Assembly: GCA_014904985.1 (NCBI GenBank)
Contig: MU129061.1
Span: forward strand, 90,434 to 154,433
DNA from: Hydnum rufescens UP504
Taxonomy: Eukaryota > Basidiomycota > Agaricomycetes > Cantharellales > Hydnaceae
Direction: 5' to 3'
DNA length: 64,000 nucleotides
The notes under the pieces are model-generated. The model was not told the origin of the DNA and made no database searches. It worked only from the letters and a program-made list of their open reading frames with translations. The position numbers and the translations under genes are program-made. Positions within the stretch are counted from its first letter, which is position 1; every line of letters begins with the position of its first letter. Shown here piece after piece: positions 11,991 to 24,079 of this stretch.

Positions 11991-13889
11991 TTTTCTATTC
12001 GCGAACTCCCAACGATTATCATCATTCTGGTTACGTTTTCATTCCCTAATCCCGGGCTCTATTGGCACCTTCATGTTTGAGAAAGACAATCTGATTCGTA
12101 TACCGGGTAAACGCCGAGAGCGACGTTCAGATTCGAATTGGCGTCTGGGCATCGCCGGCACTAATAGAATTGCATCCGAATCCCCTGGCAATTCGTGACG
12201 GCTGCCCGCCTTCGCTCGCGTATGCTTTCTAGTTCACATACTTTCCCGGTGTGACATCTTAGATTAGCAGTGGCTGCGTCTCGGTTAACTCGCTGCTATT
12301 GACATGACCCCAAATTGGCACACCCTCCTCAATCTACATTTGCTCGTCATACCGCACGACTGGCTCAATCAATGGTCTTCGTGGCGAAATGAGCATGATA
12401 TCGACTGCTTATCCTTATTCCTTGTGCTAGTTATAGTGTCACTATCCTGATCGCTCCGATCCTGCTATCTTCTATAAGAAACATCCTGGCTGGTAATTCG
12501 TCTCTTTAACCGCGATGCGGGTCTAGATCCCCGGGATACTTCGCTTACAGTATCAGAGAGAGCCTCGCTTACTTACTCTTGAACGAACCCCGCATGTAGT
12601 CGAAGTCCTCTTGTCATATGGCCTTATTCAGTGGTTCTTGGCTGCAGTTCGGTTGCTGCGCACTTACGGCACCTCCCTGAACTCCCTATCGCAGGGATGG
12701 CGGAAGTTTACAGTAATGGTACATTTTATCCAATCCTCAATTCCGACCTTGATATTCGCGAGGCGAACCTCGGCCAGGGTTTCTCATTTTCAGTACACGC
12801 CCGGCTTCCCAAGCCATTTCCCAAAGAGATTCATCATTGGTCTCCATCCCTCATTATTGATGACAACTCCTGGTAGGGCCGACCCAACGTGGTTGAAGGA
12901 TTTTGCACGTCGACGACAGTCAACTTATCTCGGTTCTGCTGCTGTCATTTTTTTTTAGTTTCGATCTGCTAATCTCATTCAGCCCCTTGACACCGCCATA
13001 CAAGGCATTCGTTGCTTCACTGTCACGTGTCCACCTGTCCTGCAGTATGTATTCGGAGCACTTACTCCGGATGTGACAGGGGGTTATCAATCCCCGATCT
13101 ATGGAATATCCAGACAGGGAATAATCCACGGTGCCACATGGTCCAACGCAACGATCATACCATACAGCCTAATATGGAATTCCCCAAAGTTTGTGGCTTG
13201 GTTTCAATGATTTAGAATTAAAGAAGATAATGGGGGGTTTCACAGTCACAAACAGTTCCCAAATTCCTTCAAATCAATTTTCGAATTACAAAGCCACAGC
13301 CCTTTTCATTGCAATATGGAAAATTTCTATGCGAAGCCACACTTGGTGTGAGGGATCATGCTAGGGGATCCCTAGTTAATGCCAGGTTGTGGTTAGCCCT
13401 GTAGTGCCCTAGTGGAAAACCCCTAGTGAGATAAGGAGTACTCTCCTATTTTGACCCATGGTTGGTCACGCATCACAGGGACTTTTTTCTGACCCCCAGA
13501 AATGTGCTCGGAACCTCATTGGGGTTCAGATCTGGAGGTTCTGCAAACAGATTTCCATATCAATGAACCATTGGTTGAAATGGTGCAGTATAGAGCAGGT
13601 CCAGAGTCAAGTCCTGGCTCTCCCATACAGTAGTCTTCTCACACTTGGCCCCACTCGCTGATTTTGAAATGAAATCCAATTATGGCATGGTGAACTAGGT
13701 GGCTGGAAATTCGCAGGGCTACAGTACATTTGGGAGTGTTAGAATCGGGGGATGGGCAAGTATTGCTTAGCAGCATGTATAGTTTCTTGGAATGTACTGA
13801 ACCCCTCTGGTTGAGCTCTGATCAAATGCTATACATATGTTATCTCTATGACTCTTGGTGGCTCCACACCGATTCTTCAACAGGGAGTA
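11991..13889. other. Intergenic, no supported gene
   Basis: Short open frames only, the longest near 12611-12958 on the plus strand, with no recognised domain. A perfect 15 nt palindrome CTAGGGGATCCCTAG occurs near 13361. I cannot assign a function. Confidence 0.4.
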
Positions 13890-14029
13890 CTGTGATGTTA
13901 CGACCGTAAGTCAGATCGATAAGAAAAAATATTTTTAAACATTGCTGATCTGGGCACCGATAAACCTCGGAGCGTGTTTCCGGGGGTCAGTGGTGACCTG
14001 TGACCCGACTTAAGGTCGTAACACTACAG
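13890..14029. mobile_element. Small MITE with TA target duplication
   Basis: The ends are inverted repeats: CTGTGATGTTACGACCGTAAGTC at the left and, reverse-complemented, CTGTAGTGTTACGACCTTAAGTC at the right, with four differences. Both ends are flanked by TA (13888-13889 and 14030-14031), the target preference of the Tc1/mariner superfamily. At 140 bp with an A/T-rich middle and no coding capacity it is a non-autonomous element. Confidence 0.75.
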
Positions 14030-14031
14030 TA

Positions 14032-17000
14032 CTTAACAATTCGTGGACTGTGAAACTTATGGATAAAGATATTGTCGGAGTGCACCACATGCAGAAGATT
14101 GTCTCTATGGGGCCCATACCGCAACAGGTTATCACAGATGCGAGGATAGACGGAACATGCCGTGCTAAGTCGAGAATATTTCAGGCACATCCTGTCGAAG
14201 ACTCGAAGCCATAATGGTGTAGACGATGTCTTCCAACCAAGGAAACCTAGGACAACAAATGATCCATTGTGTCAGGTAACTCCTGTCAATGGAGGGATTA
14301 TTTACTTCACCATTCAAGGCCGATCCCCCCGGATTTGACTGACCCCGTCGTCGCAGGTTGGGGTGCATCGAGCGAGGTGGATTTAGGCGTACAAATCCGA
14401 TTCTGAATTGACATCGACTGCCTTGATTCGGACAGTTTCGGCAAATAGAATTGCGACAAACTTTTCGTTCCTCACCAACGTATCCACACAAAGGATACCT
14501 CGAGTCTCATGGGGCTCCTCTTGTTTCGGCACTCCGATTGCATTCGAGTCTTGGTCCCCTTTCTTTGGAATAAACGTGTCATTTCGTCTCCCGTTGATGC
14601 AGGGATAGCCTGCCACTGATCAAGTGTGTTGACTGATGGGATCTTACGCAATGGCCCTGTAAGCACTGTCCGTAACGACGATATGGTATTTTCTCCCTCA
14701 ACTTTCGAATGTCCTGGAATGGGTATTTTCAGTCGTCCGGTCTTCCGGAATGGCGCTACATTGAACATGGTGGGGTGTTCTCTACGATATTGGACTTTGT
14801 TTATTTGTTGAAATATATTTCGAAGATGAAATCTCGGGCTCAAACAATCCAGAGTATGCATCGTGTGGCAGATGTAATTTTCCATCATACTCGAAGGAAC
14901 TTAGCTCACTGTCACTCATTTATGGCTGGAGTCTCCGATACTCGACGTTTATGTCGTTGATTTATCAGCCTCCCTGTCGGACAGGTGTACTTTCCGCTTC
15001 TTGGGTTGTCCCTCTATAACTGTCTCCATCGCTACTTCAATGGCAACGGAGGGTCTGGCCCTCCTCCCAATGTCAACTTGGATTGTGAGAAGGCAACATG
15101 CTTTCCAGATATATGGAATTGTTCAGGAGAGGCAGTCCTCTCAATCAGGGCTCGCGTCTCCCTTTACCATAGGGCGATCGTCCGCTGATTCTCAGAATCC
15201 AATAGCTCTCTTCCATGGAAACTTGTGCAACCGGTTCAGGTAAGCAAGAGGTAGAGATCCTTTGTCCGGACCAGGGATGAGACTAACGATTCCGGCGCCC
15301 AGGACTTCTTCAATAGTTCCTCAGGCCGGGAATTGTGGCGTGCGACCAGATGGCCTTCGATTGTGTGGGGGTCGCTAATGTCATGCATAAGGCAATACTT
15401 CAGCCGACCCTGCAGCCGTTCCCGGTGTCTTCACCCCGTTCTTGCGTCGAAGTTGATATACATGCAACTGAGCCCTGACCTTGGGCTCCAATTGCTAGCG
15501 GCATCTCCCCTACTGGGGTGGATAGAGGAGCACTGGTCTGAACGATTGAGGATTCTCTCAAGGTTATTCCCCGTTAAGCATCCCAATCGGCATAGTCTTC
15601 AGAGCGACACACTTCGTATCCACTCAAGCTGCTTCGAATCTCTTTACGTGTGCAATGCAAGTGAGTGGGCCATCTACTATTCTCCACGCGGGACCACGGT
15701 TGTGACATTTCTAATCCTTAGCCCTAATGCAGAGTGCGGCCCGGCATGTGTCCAATTTTCTGGAAGCCGCTACAGAATTCATTCGGTTTTGTGGAAAGCC
15801 ACTCAGTTGCCATATTGGTCACGCGAGTCCATACATCTGGTTCTGGCGATTCCCTGTCGTAAGTCTCTGTTGCAAACGGTACGACGAGCCCGATAGCGTC
15901 CTGGGACTCGGACGGTTGGTGTGTTTTCCCTAGACTATAAAGGGAGGAATGTTAGCAATTCCAAGCGGATCACTAGCCGAGATCCTGAGATCGAGGTGTA
16001 TGTAACGAGACCAAAGCAAGGCCCCATTCTCCCTAATCTATACATGTTCTTGGGCCTTAGCGACTTAGATCCGATGCAATCTTTTGGTGATGATCGGGAG
16101 CGTCCCTTTGATTCACACAGAGATCCATAGGATTCCAGTGAGTCCCTTGGCCAAACAATAGGCGCCATTACTAAATGTGGATTTTATCGTGTACATGATC
16201 GTCTGGGTGTCATTGCCGCTTCTGTAAACTTCAGTCTTTGGCCCTGTCCTCATCATCCACATCATCCAAGTAGATTGATCAGAATGATATTCTTGCTGGT
16301 CGGAGTCATTCCAGGTCGCATGCACACTCATTCACGATTAGTATGAATCATTGATCCCAAAAGCTCCTGGATCCTCGGCGTCCATGTTTTCCGAAAGCCA
16401 TCGAAGTCTGTTATATGGGGCAAGCCCAGCCACTTGTCTGCCGGGGCCTTTTCCCTTTACCTATTGCAAGCAATTGCACTGCTTTTTCATGTCGAACATG
16501 TCGGCCACATGGGGCGTGCCGCTAGGGGAGGCTCGTGTTGTCCGACTTATTCTTTCAGAAGAGTGGGCAGGAATGCAATTCGATTTTGACGGGGGTGCGA
16601 TTCTGCTGCCTTGGCGCCACTTCACGACCATGAACAAAATCAATGGCGCTTCGGTGTCTCTAATATGGTGTTGCCTACGCAATGGGTTCCAGAAACAATG
16701 ACACCGCTCCATAGGGTGAGATTCCATCCGTGAATCATCATAGCGCGTGAAGTGCTGACGGTGATTCCCAGGATCGCTTATGAGAGCTTTGAGACTGACA
16801 ACGCTTCAGGTTCTGGATCGTTGAGGTTCATTGACGTAAAGCGCCTTGTGAGCGGGCCGCCTTCTCTCCTGAACTTCAGGATCAAATTTTGTGGATGAGA
16901 TATGATTCGCGTATACAAACGCCCGTTTTACCTTCACCCTGCCCTTCCATTTGTACTATACCAATTCAATTGTGGCGAGGGATTTGTTACTACTGTAGGG

Positions 17001-17764
17001 AATATTCTAACGGCTCACAAAGATGGTAGTGCTCTGATGTGATGGCTAGCCATTGAAAGCTTAGTGAAATCCGGGCACCACGATAATTGGGTAACATATA
17101 TACCCGCTCCTGATTTACACCCTTGGCCTACTTGGTTCAGATCGGTTGCGTGATATATCCCAAACGCTACATGCTCCTTTACTTTCAACTTTCAACGTCT
17201 AAACCTTGATACTTTTTCACACAGTAGAATAGCCTCATCCCGGACCGCAAGGGAACGATCAGTGACGAGTCCACCCCCTCGTCCCTGCTTCGCTAATATC
17301 AGATGGCCTGCTCCAGCTAATCCATTTTCCCCATAACTGTCGAGCGTGTAAGGGAGCATCCGAGCCCGGGTGGCTCTCATTCATCTGTGCCATCTGATCA
17401 CACAAAGAAGGGTGAATAATAAATAGCTGTGCAGGATTCTAGGCATCGTTGTAAGCGAAAGAACCATAAAAATTGGGAGACGCTACCGCCACAAAGCACG
17501 TGTGGACGGGAGTAGTAGATACCTTTGCGGAACCTTTGTACTACTCACACCGGCACATCGGAAACACAATTGAGAAGTAAGGGCGTGGGTATGTTGGATG
17601 AAAGCAAACCTATCCTGGTAGAATGATGGGGGTCATCTAACCTGATTAGTGACCACTGACTACGTGATCGAGGGTGGGTGTGCCACATTCCCACAGGAAA
17701 TGGTGGGCGACCATCACGGAAGACAGCTCGGCTCCGGAGTTGATGGAGAATTTGGTAGGGTAGG
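14032..17764. other. Gene-poor segment, possibly decayed repeat DNA
   Basis: Open frames of 60 to 187 codons overlap on both strands (for example 14472-14888 minus and 15333-15896 plus) with frequent stops between them. The density of mid-length frames suggests an old, heavily mutated coding element, but I could not match any part to a known transposase, integrase or host family. Confidence 0.35.
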
Positions 17765-18651
17765 CTATACATCGATATTTGCCTCGATCCACTTCCGAAC
17801 GGCCCCCTCAGACAGCCCCTCCCCCTCTCCGTCCGCCCACTCGATAGCACGCGCAAGGCATGCAGTCTGCTTAACTTCTGAGGCCTTGAACCACACGCGG
17901 CCGTTGGTTCCGATAGCCACTTCAAAAGGAAACCGCGCGCCGATGAAGCGAAGAAGGGGATGGGAATTTGACAATAAGCTGGCAGTGCCAATGATGGAGA
18001 CGTGGGTGTGAATGTATTTCTGGTAAATATTTTCGTCCAACTGAATACTCACGAGCGTGCAAGGCCAAGTGAACAGGTCACCATGAAACCTGATTTCAAC
18101 TCTCCAAATCCATCTGATTTGTGAGTGGTGGGATCCACGCATTCGATTTCAGGTTCCATATCGCGGTGCGCCAGGCACACCCGTGCATAAATCAAGGCTC
18201 CGATCTGGCATATAGATGAGATAAATGAGAACGACGATCGAGTGACCAACCCACTTTGAGATTCACACGGTTACGTTTTGTCGCACTTTCAAAGGCCAAT
18301 TCGTCGAGGGAAGCTTGGTGAGCAGAGCCTATGTCCACTCGGAAACCATTAGAATGTTTCGCTGTTATGATACCAACGACCGATTCTCCAGTACTTGGTG
18401 TGTACTGTACGCAAATCAGCATTTAATGGGTAGCAAATAACTGAAACACTGACCCGAACGAGGTTTCGCTCTACCCACCACTGTTTACCACCAATATTTT
18501 TAAGTAGCCCGGGTCTCGTTGCGATGATTGGATCATCGCCAGAGGATAATGACAATGGAGAAGAAATTTGTAGAAGTCCTGGGCCTAATTTCAGAGCACT
18601 GTGGGCGTTGGGACGAGCTAGGACTATATCTCCAGGGAGTACCACACTCAT
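17765..18651 (-). CDS. RRP40: Exosome complex cap subunit RRP40 (EXOSC3 family)
   Basis: RRP40 is one of the three S1/KH cap proteins of the RNA exosome, the nuclear and cytoplasmic 3'-5' RNA degradation complex; it binds RNA at the entry pore. Four exons read on the minus strand: 18651-18454, 18404-18255, 18204-18053 and 17978-17765. The introns of 49, 50 and 74 nt have donors GTCAGT, GTGGGT and GTGAGT. They give a 237-residue protein, close to the roughly 240 residues of yeast Rrp40. The N-terminal domain contains VVLPGDIV and IIATRPGLL. The S1 domain (about 70-150) starts GESVVGIITAKH and ends CLAHRDMEPEIECVD. The KH domain (about 165-237) has the RRP40-type GTNG loop at 190-193. The start is the ATG before SVVLPGDIV. 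All exons are open and in phase, so the gene appears functional. It is divergent to the nucleotidyltransferase gene. Confidence 0.92.
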
Positions 18652-19184
18652 GTTGTGAATGAAACGGCAACTTCCGTTGAGTTCGTGGTGATGAAACGTC
18701 AATGGTTTGCGTTTCCAGAACGTTGCACTAAGCGCCCGGGTGGCGTGTCCCTCCAACTTGGTACATTCACCCGGGTCCATTGAACGTAGCCATGGTTAGA
18801 ATAAATGAATTGGCTAGACGTGGAGACGCCCGTGCAGATCTAACTACATGTTTCTTTTTGTAACATCGTTTTTCTATCTCCTCGGGTCCACTAGCCGCTG
18901 GTCTGTCCTCATCATTTTCTCTCGCCGCCTACACCCTTCCCCCTAAAGGCATCACTTGAACAACCGGGATCGTAAGCCACACATCAATATCCTCTCGTGG
19001 ACTTGAACTGCATCATCTCACGTGGATTCGGTGTGTTACTTTTACATTGGCCGTCAGGGAGTCCATTGAACCAGATGCTCGAGCTCGGCTGTACTAAAGT
19101 TTCATCCTCGTTGTTAGGACGTCGACTTTCTCAACACTCATAACTCCCCGCAGTTTACGTTTTACCCCAGCATCTTTTTACTCC
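18652..19184. promoter_or_regulatory. Divergent promoter region between RRP40 and a nucleotidyltransferase gene
   Basis: This 533 bp gap separates two head-to-head start codons and contains no other supported gene. The sequence next to the 19185 start is pyrimidine-rich, as in many basidiomycete leaders. No specific operator could be recognised. Confidence 0.5.
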
Positions 19185-19846
19185 ATGGCTCTGGTCGTAG
19201 ATAATTCTACTCTTGCACAAGCTGCTCTCGCTGTTCACGATGTCCTCGAGCGCAATTCCCTTGCCCATGTTTTCCTCGGGGGCTTCGAGCTTGCTCTGTT
19301 GGGGAATACTCGGGGGACGAAGGATATAGACGTCGAGGTGGCCAAACCCTTCATTCGCGGTTTTCAAAAAGTGCGCGAGGCCTTTGAAGCTGACGAAGCC
19401 TTTCTTGTTTTCAATGGCACGACAGAGGAAGGGGTATGTGTCCCTTTTGTCTATCAACAAGGATCGTTACCAACTTGCTGCGCTAGATTCGTGCCATATG
19501 GGGTAGGGCGGTTGGAGTGGACATCCTTATGCGTGGCGGGGGCCGCTTCCCTCGATCTACGATGAACCTCACCATTGGACCACCCCTACCATTCGGACGG
19601 ACGCAGCCCACCCTCCCCTTCCTTACACCTACACACCTTCTTATTGAAAAAGTTCGTTGCGCAGGCGAGCGCCTCAAAGTGGTCGACGTTATCGATATAC
19701 TTTTCATCTACGATACTCTCGCAGTCCGCAATTCGAGAATCGACCTCTCGAAAGTTAGACGAAGGCTCACAGAGGATGAGATTGCGAGGGCCAGATCCAA
19801 TCACCCTGAGATCGGACGTGTTCTCGACGCGATTGCTGTGGCTTAG
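19185..19846 (+). CDS. Nucleotidyltransferase-fold protein
   Basis: Two exons, 19185-19433 and 19487-19846, are joined by a 53 nt phase-0 intron (GTATGT...CTAG) and give a 202-residue protein. The first exon carries the nucleotidyltransferase signature: LGGFELALLG (about 31-40), then TKDIDVEV with the Asp pair at 47 and 49. The third expected Asp is D95 in VGVDILMRG just after the splice, which also confirms the intron. Proteins of this fold transfer nucleotides to RNA, proteins or small molecules; similar single-domain proteins occur in many fungi without known function. All three acidic residues are present, so catalytic competence is plausible. The C-terminal half (LIEKVRCAGERLKVVDVIDI...) is helical in character. 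Substrate unknown. Confidence 0.82.
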
Positions 19847-20348
19847 CTGCGCTTTTGGTTTGACGCCCCTCACTTTGTGTTGAACGGAGACGATTGTTCC
19901 GTCAGTCTATGCCACCCCCTTTCCGCTCCGGTATTCTTCCGACATGGATGAAGTCATTTATTGGTTTCCCTTGGAAGGTTTCTCATAGATCTGCTGCTCT
20001 ATTCGTCGACATTCCATCGCGACTCATTCATTTCTCATGGCCCTGTTACAACCACCTATTGCGCCGCCTCATTTGCCCGAATTTCAATACGTATTTTTCG
20101 CCTACATCTCTTGTCGTTACATAATACAATCACGCAGCTGTTGTGACTCGAGTACATTCCTCTAAATTTGCGGCCGAACGCTCAGGGCTGTGTTTGATGG
20201 GGTTGTGAAGTCTAGAGCCGACACGAACGGAAGGATCTCACCAGACCCTAGCTACGCCTGCATCATCGGGATTTATGATTCGGCACACGTAACCCCACGA
20301 ATACTCCGGACCAGAGAAGTCATCCATCCATTATGTAAAATGGGAGTA
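19847..20348. other. Convergent intergenic region
   Basis: This lies between the convergent 3' ends of the nucleotidyltransferase and metallophosphoesterase genes. No open frame with support is present; it presumably holds both 3' untranslated regions. Confidence 0.6.
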
Positions 20349-22090
20349 TCAATTCGCCAGGTCAACGATAACCGGTTGAAAGGGTCTACATCCAAATGGA
20401 ACTTGGACACCACTCTTATCTCGGGCCCGGGGGCCGGTTGGAGCGTTTGCGCCATTGACAAAGACAGTTTCTTCCCGTCTGTCCATGTTCTTGCCATGAC
20501 GAGTGCCAGTGCCTGATCGACCGGCATCCGTACCAGGAACAATGGTGCCTTGGGGGTAGGGCGGTGGGTATGACGAAATGGGGGATATCATGGGGGAGGT
20601 ATTGGATGAGGGGTATGAAGTCGAGGGGAAGGAAGTGCTCAGAGGGGATAGTGGAGGAGTGGAATGAGGAATGGAGTCTGGATAAGTTTCCTTTTTGAAT
20701 CGACGATGATCGCCCTCAGAGCCGTAGGTGTCATCCTCATCCTCATCCGATCGATTTCGGTTCTGTGCTAGGAGTGTTTTCCGTCTGAGCCGATCAATTG
20801 CGCGCAAAGGAGATTCTGATAGTAAGTCAAATGTGCGATTCCGAGCGTGGCCTGGGGCTGGCAGAGAATTCGGAGTCAAATTGAATCTCAAAGGAGGGGA
20901 AGGTGTGGGGGCCCAAGATCTAATGATGGCACCGTGGTCTTCATGGATGTGCCCAAATACATGTAGGCGAGGACGCAAAATAGACACGCGCTCGGCGAGT
21001 TTAGGACATCCCTCATGGCGACCATGAAATGCCAAATCTAAAGTGTGCTCTGGTGGTCCGTGTGTGAGTCTGTACAATGACGTTAAGCTGATAGAAAGTC
21101 TGTACGAATAGTGGGAGCCTACAATATGTCGCATGGGGGAATCTGAGATGCAATTGCTAAAAAACATTGGAATCTAAGGTCAGCAGGCGGAGCACCCAGT
21201 TTACACTGCATATACCTGAAGCTTCGTCCCCTGGATGATAGTTGAAAGCCCAATTGCCGAAATATGGTTGCCACTACCATGCAAGTAGGAATTAGGAGGC
21301 AGATATGGGCCAAAGAGAGAGGGAAGAAACGCAACTGGCGAACCGTACACGGACCATACGTGTCCACCCTCATAAAGTTGAAATTCATATAGTTCGTCTT
21401 GCAAATAAACTATACCTGCTGCTTGGACTGTGGGGCTTCTCATGAGTGCGAGGATCTCATCAGAATCCTAGAAGACATCATGAGGCCGAGCATGAAGGAT
21501 GGGGATTCGAGAGCGGCAAGACTGCACCTCCTTGTCGTCTCGGTGGGGTTTCCACCGTTCGTAATTTAATTCATACCAATCCTTATGCAAAGGGAGGTCG
21601 TGGTTCCCGGCGATGATACTTCAATCACGTCTATAAGCTGGCATTTCCAAACAATTCTAAAAGCTGCTCACATCTTTAGCTTGTGGGGAAGACGAGCAAG
21701 CCACTGGAGAGTATGGTTTAGTTCCTCTTTCTTCCCACACGAGCTCAGGTCGCCGGAATGGAGGAGAATGTCACCATCAGGCACCTCAAAGGTCTGCGAG
21801 TGTGTATCACTTATACAGACAAAGCGGGTGGTACCATGCGATTGTGGTGGTGGCTCATTGGTGTCATACAGCAAATGCACAGTAGATCCAGATCCAGAAA
21901 GACGCGATCCAGTCACTGGTGGGGGAGCGCTTGAGAAATACGTAGGAGCAGTGCGGACGCCGGGGGTAGTGGGTGCACTAGTAATGCCGCCGAGTCGGGG
22001 ATGGAGGGCATCGCCTGCAGCGATAGAGTGTTTATCTTTATCGCCGCTGACAGTTGCTCGGCGAATACGGCCTGCGAGCGAGTTCAGCAT
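20349..22090 (-). CDS. Calcineurin-like metallophosphoesterase (MPPED-type fungal family)
   Basis: Six exons on the minus strand (22090-21672, 21618-21528, 21467-21336, 21273-21216, 21156-21123, 21069-20349) are separated by introns of 53 to 62 nt and give 484 residues. The full metallophosphoesterase motif set is present: SDTH (94-97), GD in HSGD (113-114), GNHD (144-147), TH before GPP (247-248) and GHIH (284-287). These bind a di-metal centre and cleave phosphoester bonds. The splices are supported because each restores a family motif, for example YGSP joined to WQPYFGNWAFNYHPGDEAS. After the last metal motif comes a long Ser/Pro/Asp-rich disordered insert (about 290-440). The FVN.AN...GPR and PFQPVIVDL blocks that close fungal members follow. 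Substrate is not known for this subfamily. All exons are open. Confidence 0.9.
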
Positions 22091-24079
22091 TGTACACTGA
22101 AGTGGAGATCAGATATGAGCATGATTATCATCAACACATTCAAAGGAAGCCTTGATTGATCTCAACGCGGCTGGCCATTCAACGTCGGCAACTTCCGAGG
22201 GCCAGCACCATCTCCGGCCAGCCGGATCAAGCACTTGGGAGGACCGGCTTCGCGGCAACGACCTTGGGCAGATGTGGATGCATGTATTTGCTTATAGTTC
22301 TTCTAGGACACTTCCAAGACTCGAAAATGGTGCTCTTACTTGTCTTGCCAGTGTTATGGCGCACGACTCTGCATATTTCTTGGTCTCTAACGAGCCGAGC
22401 CAATGGGCTTTGCAACACTTGGCGATGATCAGAAACCGATGATCAGAAAATGAGCTCTGGCTCCATTCTCAAAATTTGCATCGCCTGAGCGGTCGCGTTC
22501 TCATCAAAGAGGGTCCCTATCATATCCGTGGCAGGCCGAACACTGCACACAAACGGATCCTCAGATTGATCGTATGCCTGGCATGCATGGGTCCGGATTC
22601 CTCCGAAAATAGGCCTGTTTAGACTTGCTCTCGATCGCCTACCCGGACACCCTATCTCTCTTGTCCATTATCGGCTTGATGTACCTCTGCCTTCACCGTT
22701 GACCCCCTGTTCTCAGGCATCACGACCCTGATCATGCCATATCTTGTTCTTGTCTTGCCAAATGTCGTCGCCTCGTCTGTAATGTTTTTCTTGTACTGCT
22801 CGCTTTCAAGGACTGGTGAGACAGAAGAAGAAAATATGTCAGGAACAAATCATCAATGCCTGGTGTATGAGTCGAGTAATCGCATGTTGCACTACCCTCA
22901 GATTCGTAGCATCCATAATCGTTGTATGATTCGAAATAGGGCAAGGATTGTCAAAGCCATCCATTTCGCTTCCACAGCTCGAATCCCCATTTTTTTTTCA
23001 AGGCGGGCAACCCACCAGAAACCCCATTGAAGGCACCTTCTCCTGTGCGTCTTCCAAATACCACCGTCGCTGCTGCAAAAGATGGGCCACTTTTGCCGTT
23101 CGCACGGAATCACACCTGTATCCGCGCCTGTCCGCGCTCGTTTCGCGTCGATGGCTCTCGCCCTTCCTCATGAGCGAGGCGATGATGATGAAGAACAGGA
23201 GAACGGAAAAGCTGTTTGTGAAGAGCACCTCGCCAACCGCCGACGTCGTCGCAAGTACATTTTTTCTGCTTTCCACCCGTGTTTTTATGTGTCTCACATG
23301 AGATTCTATCTCTATGGCGGTCTCCTGGGATCAGGAGTCTCAGAAACTACACTGCATCCATGACAGTCATTGACCAATCGACGACTTCGTTCCAGCTTGC
23401 ATGAAATTCAAATCTCTTTAAACTTTCTTCTCGTTCTGGAAAGACTTGGTGCTTCGGAGACCGTATGCCCGCAAAAGGGGCAATGGTCCGGCCAGGGAAT
23501 CTCTTTGGACTCCGAATGTGGAAAGTGTCTGTCTCGATCTCAGACGGTGAATTGTGTTTGCCTCATTGCTCACATTACAAATCAATCCAGCGGCTTCTTT
23601 GCCTGTAGCTTCTGTACCCACTGATGACTCTGGGCCCAGTATGAAGCAAAACAGGCGCCACAACAGGAAACAAGCCCTGACACAGGTGTGTGCGCAATTT
23701 TTGAACTCATACATCTCGTTGAAAATTTCAAATCCCTCTTTTAGCCTCAATATCCGGCAAAAAGATGGCAAGGGCAAGGGGAAAGCAAACAAATAATACA
23801 TGAATTCAATGTATTCTTCCCCACATTTGCGTATATAATAAACTATGCCCTCTCAAAAAAAACACATACTGTATCGAAGACATTCAAAAATAACCCTGAA
23901 ATCCATTGCAACACACATCTCACCCAAGGTCATTTCCGCGAAGCCGGCCCTCCCAAGTTTAGATGCGCGCAAGGCCCTCGAACTAAGCACTGCAATAGGC
24001 AATCGCAACTCTAAAGAGGCCTCTTTTCGGAGGAATCCGGACGCGCACGTGGTGTCGCTCAGCCCGGTATCCCAAGGCT
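22091..24079. other. Intergenic, possible uncharacterised gene
   Basis: Between the divergent metallophosphoesterase and cyclin genes lie 2 kb with several mid-length open frames (for example 22948-23301 and 23082-23363 plus, 23418-23801 minus). The part 23040-23250 shows an acidic then Arg-rich plus-strand frame (HERGDDDEEQENGKAVCEE) that could be an exon, but I could not build a gene around it. Confidence 0.35.

Noticed and set aside
22227..22418. Additional 5' exon of the metallophosphoesterase gene
   Set aside because: The ATG at 22090 already gives a complete protein with plausible N-terminus, and no splice pair joins this frame to it.
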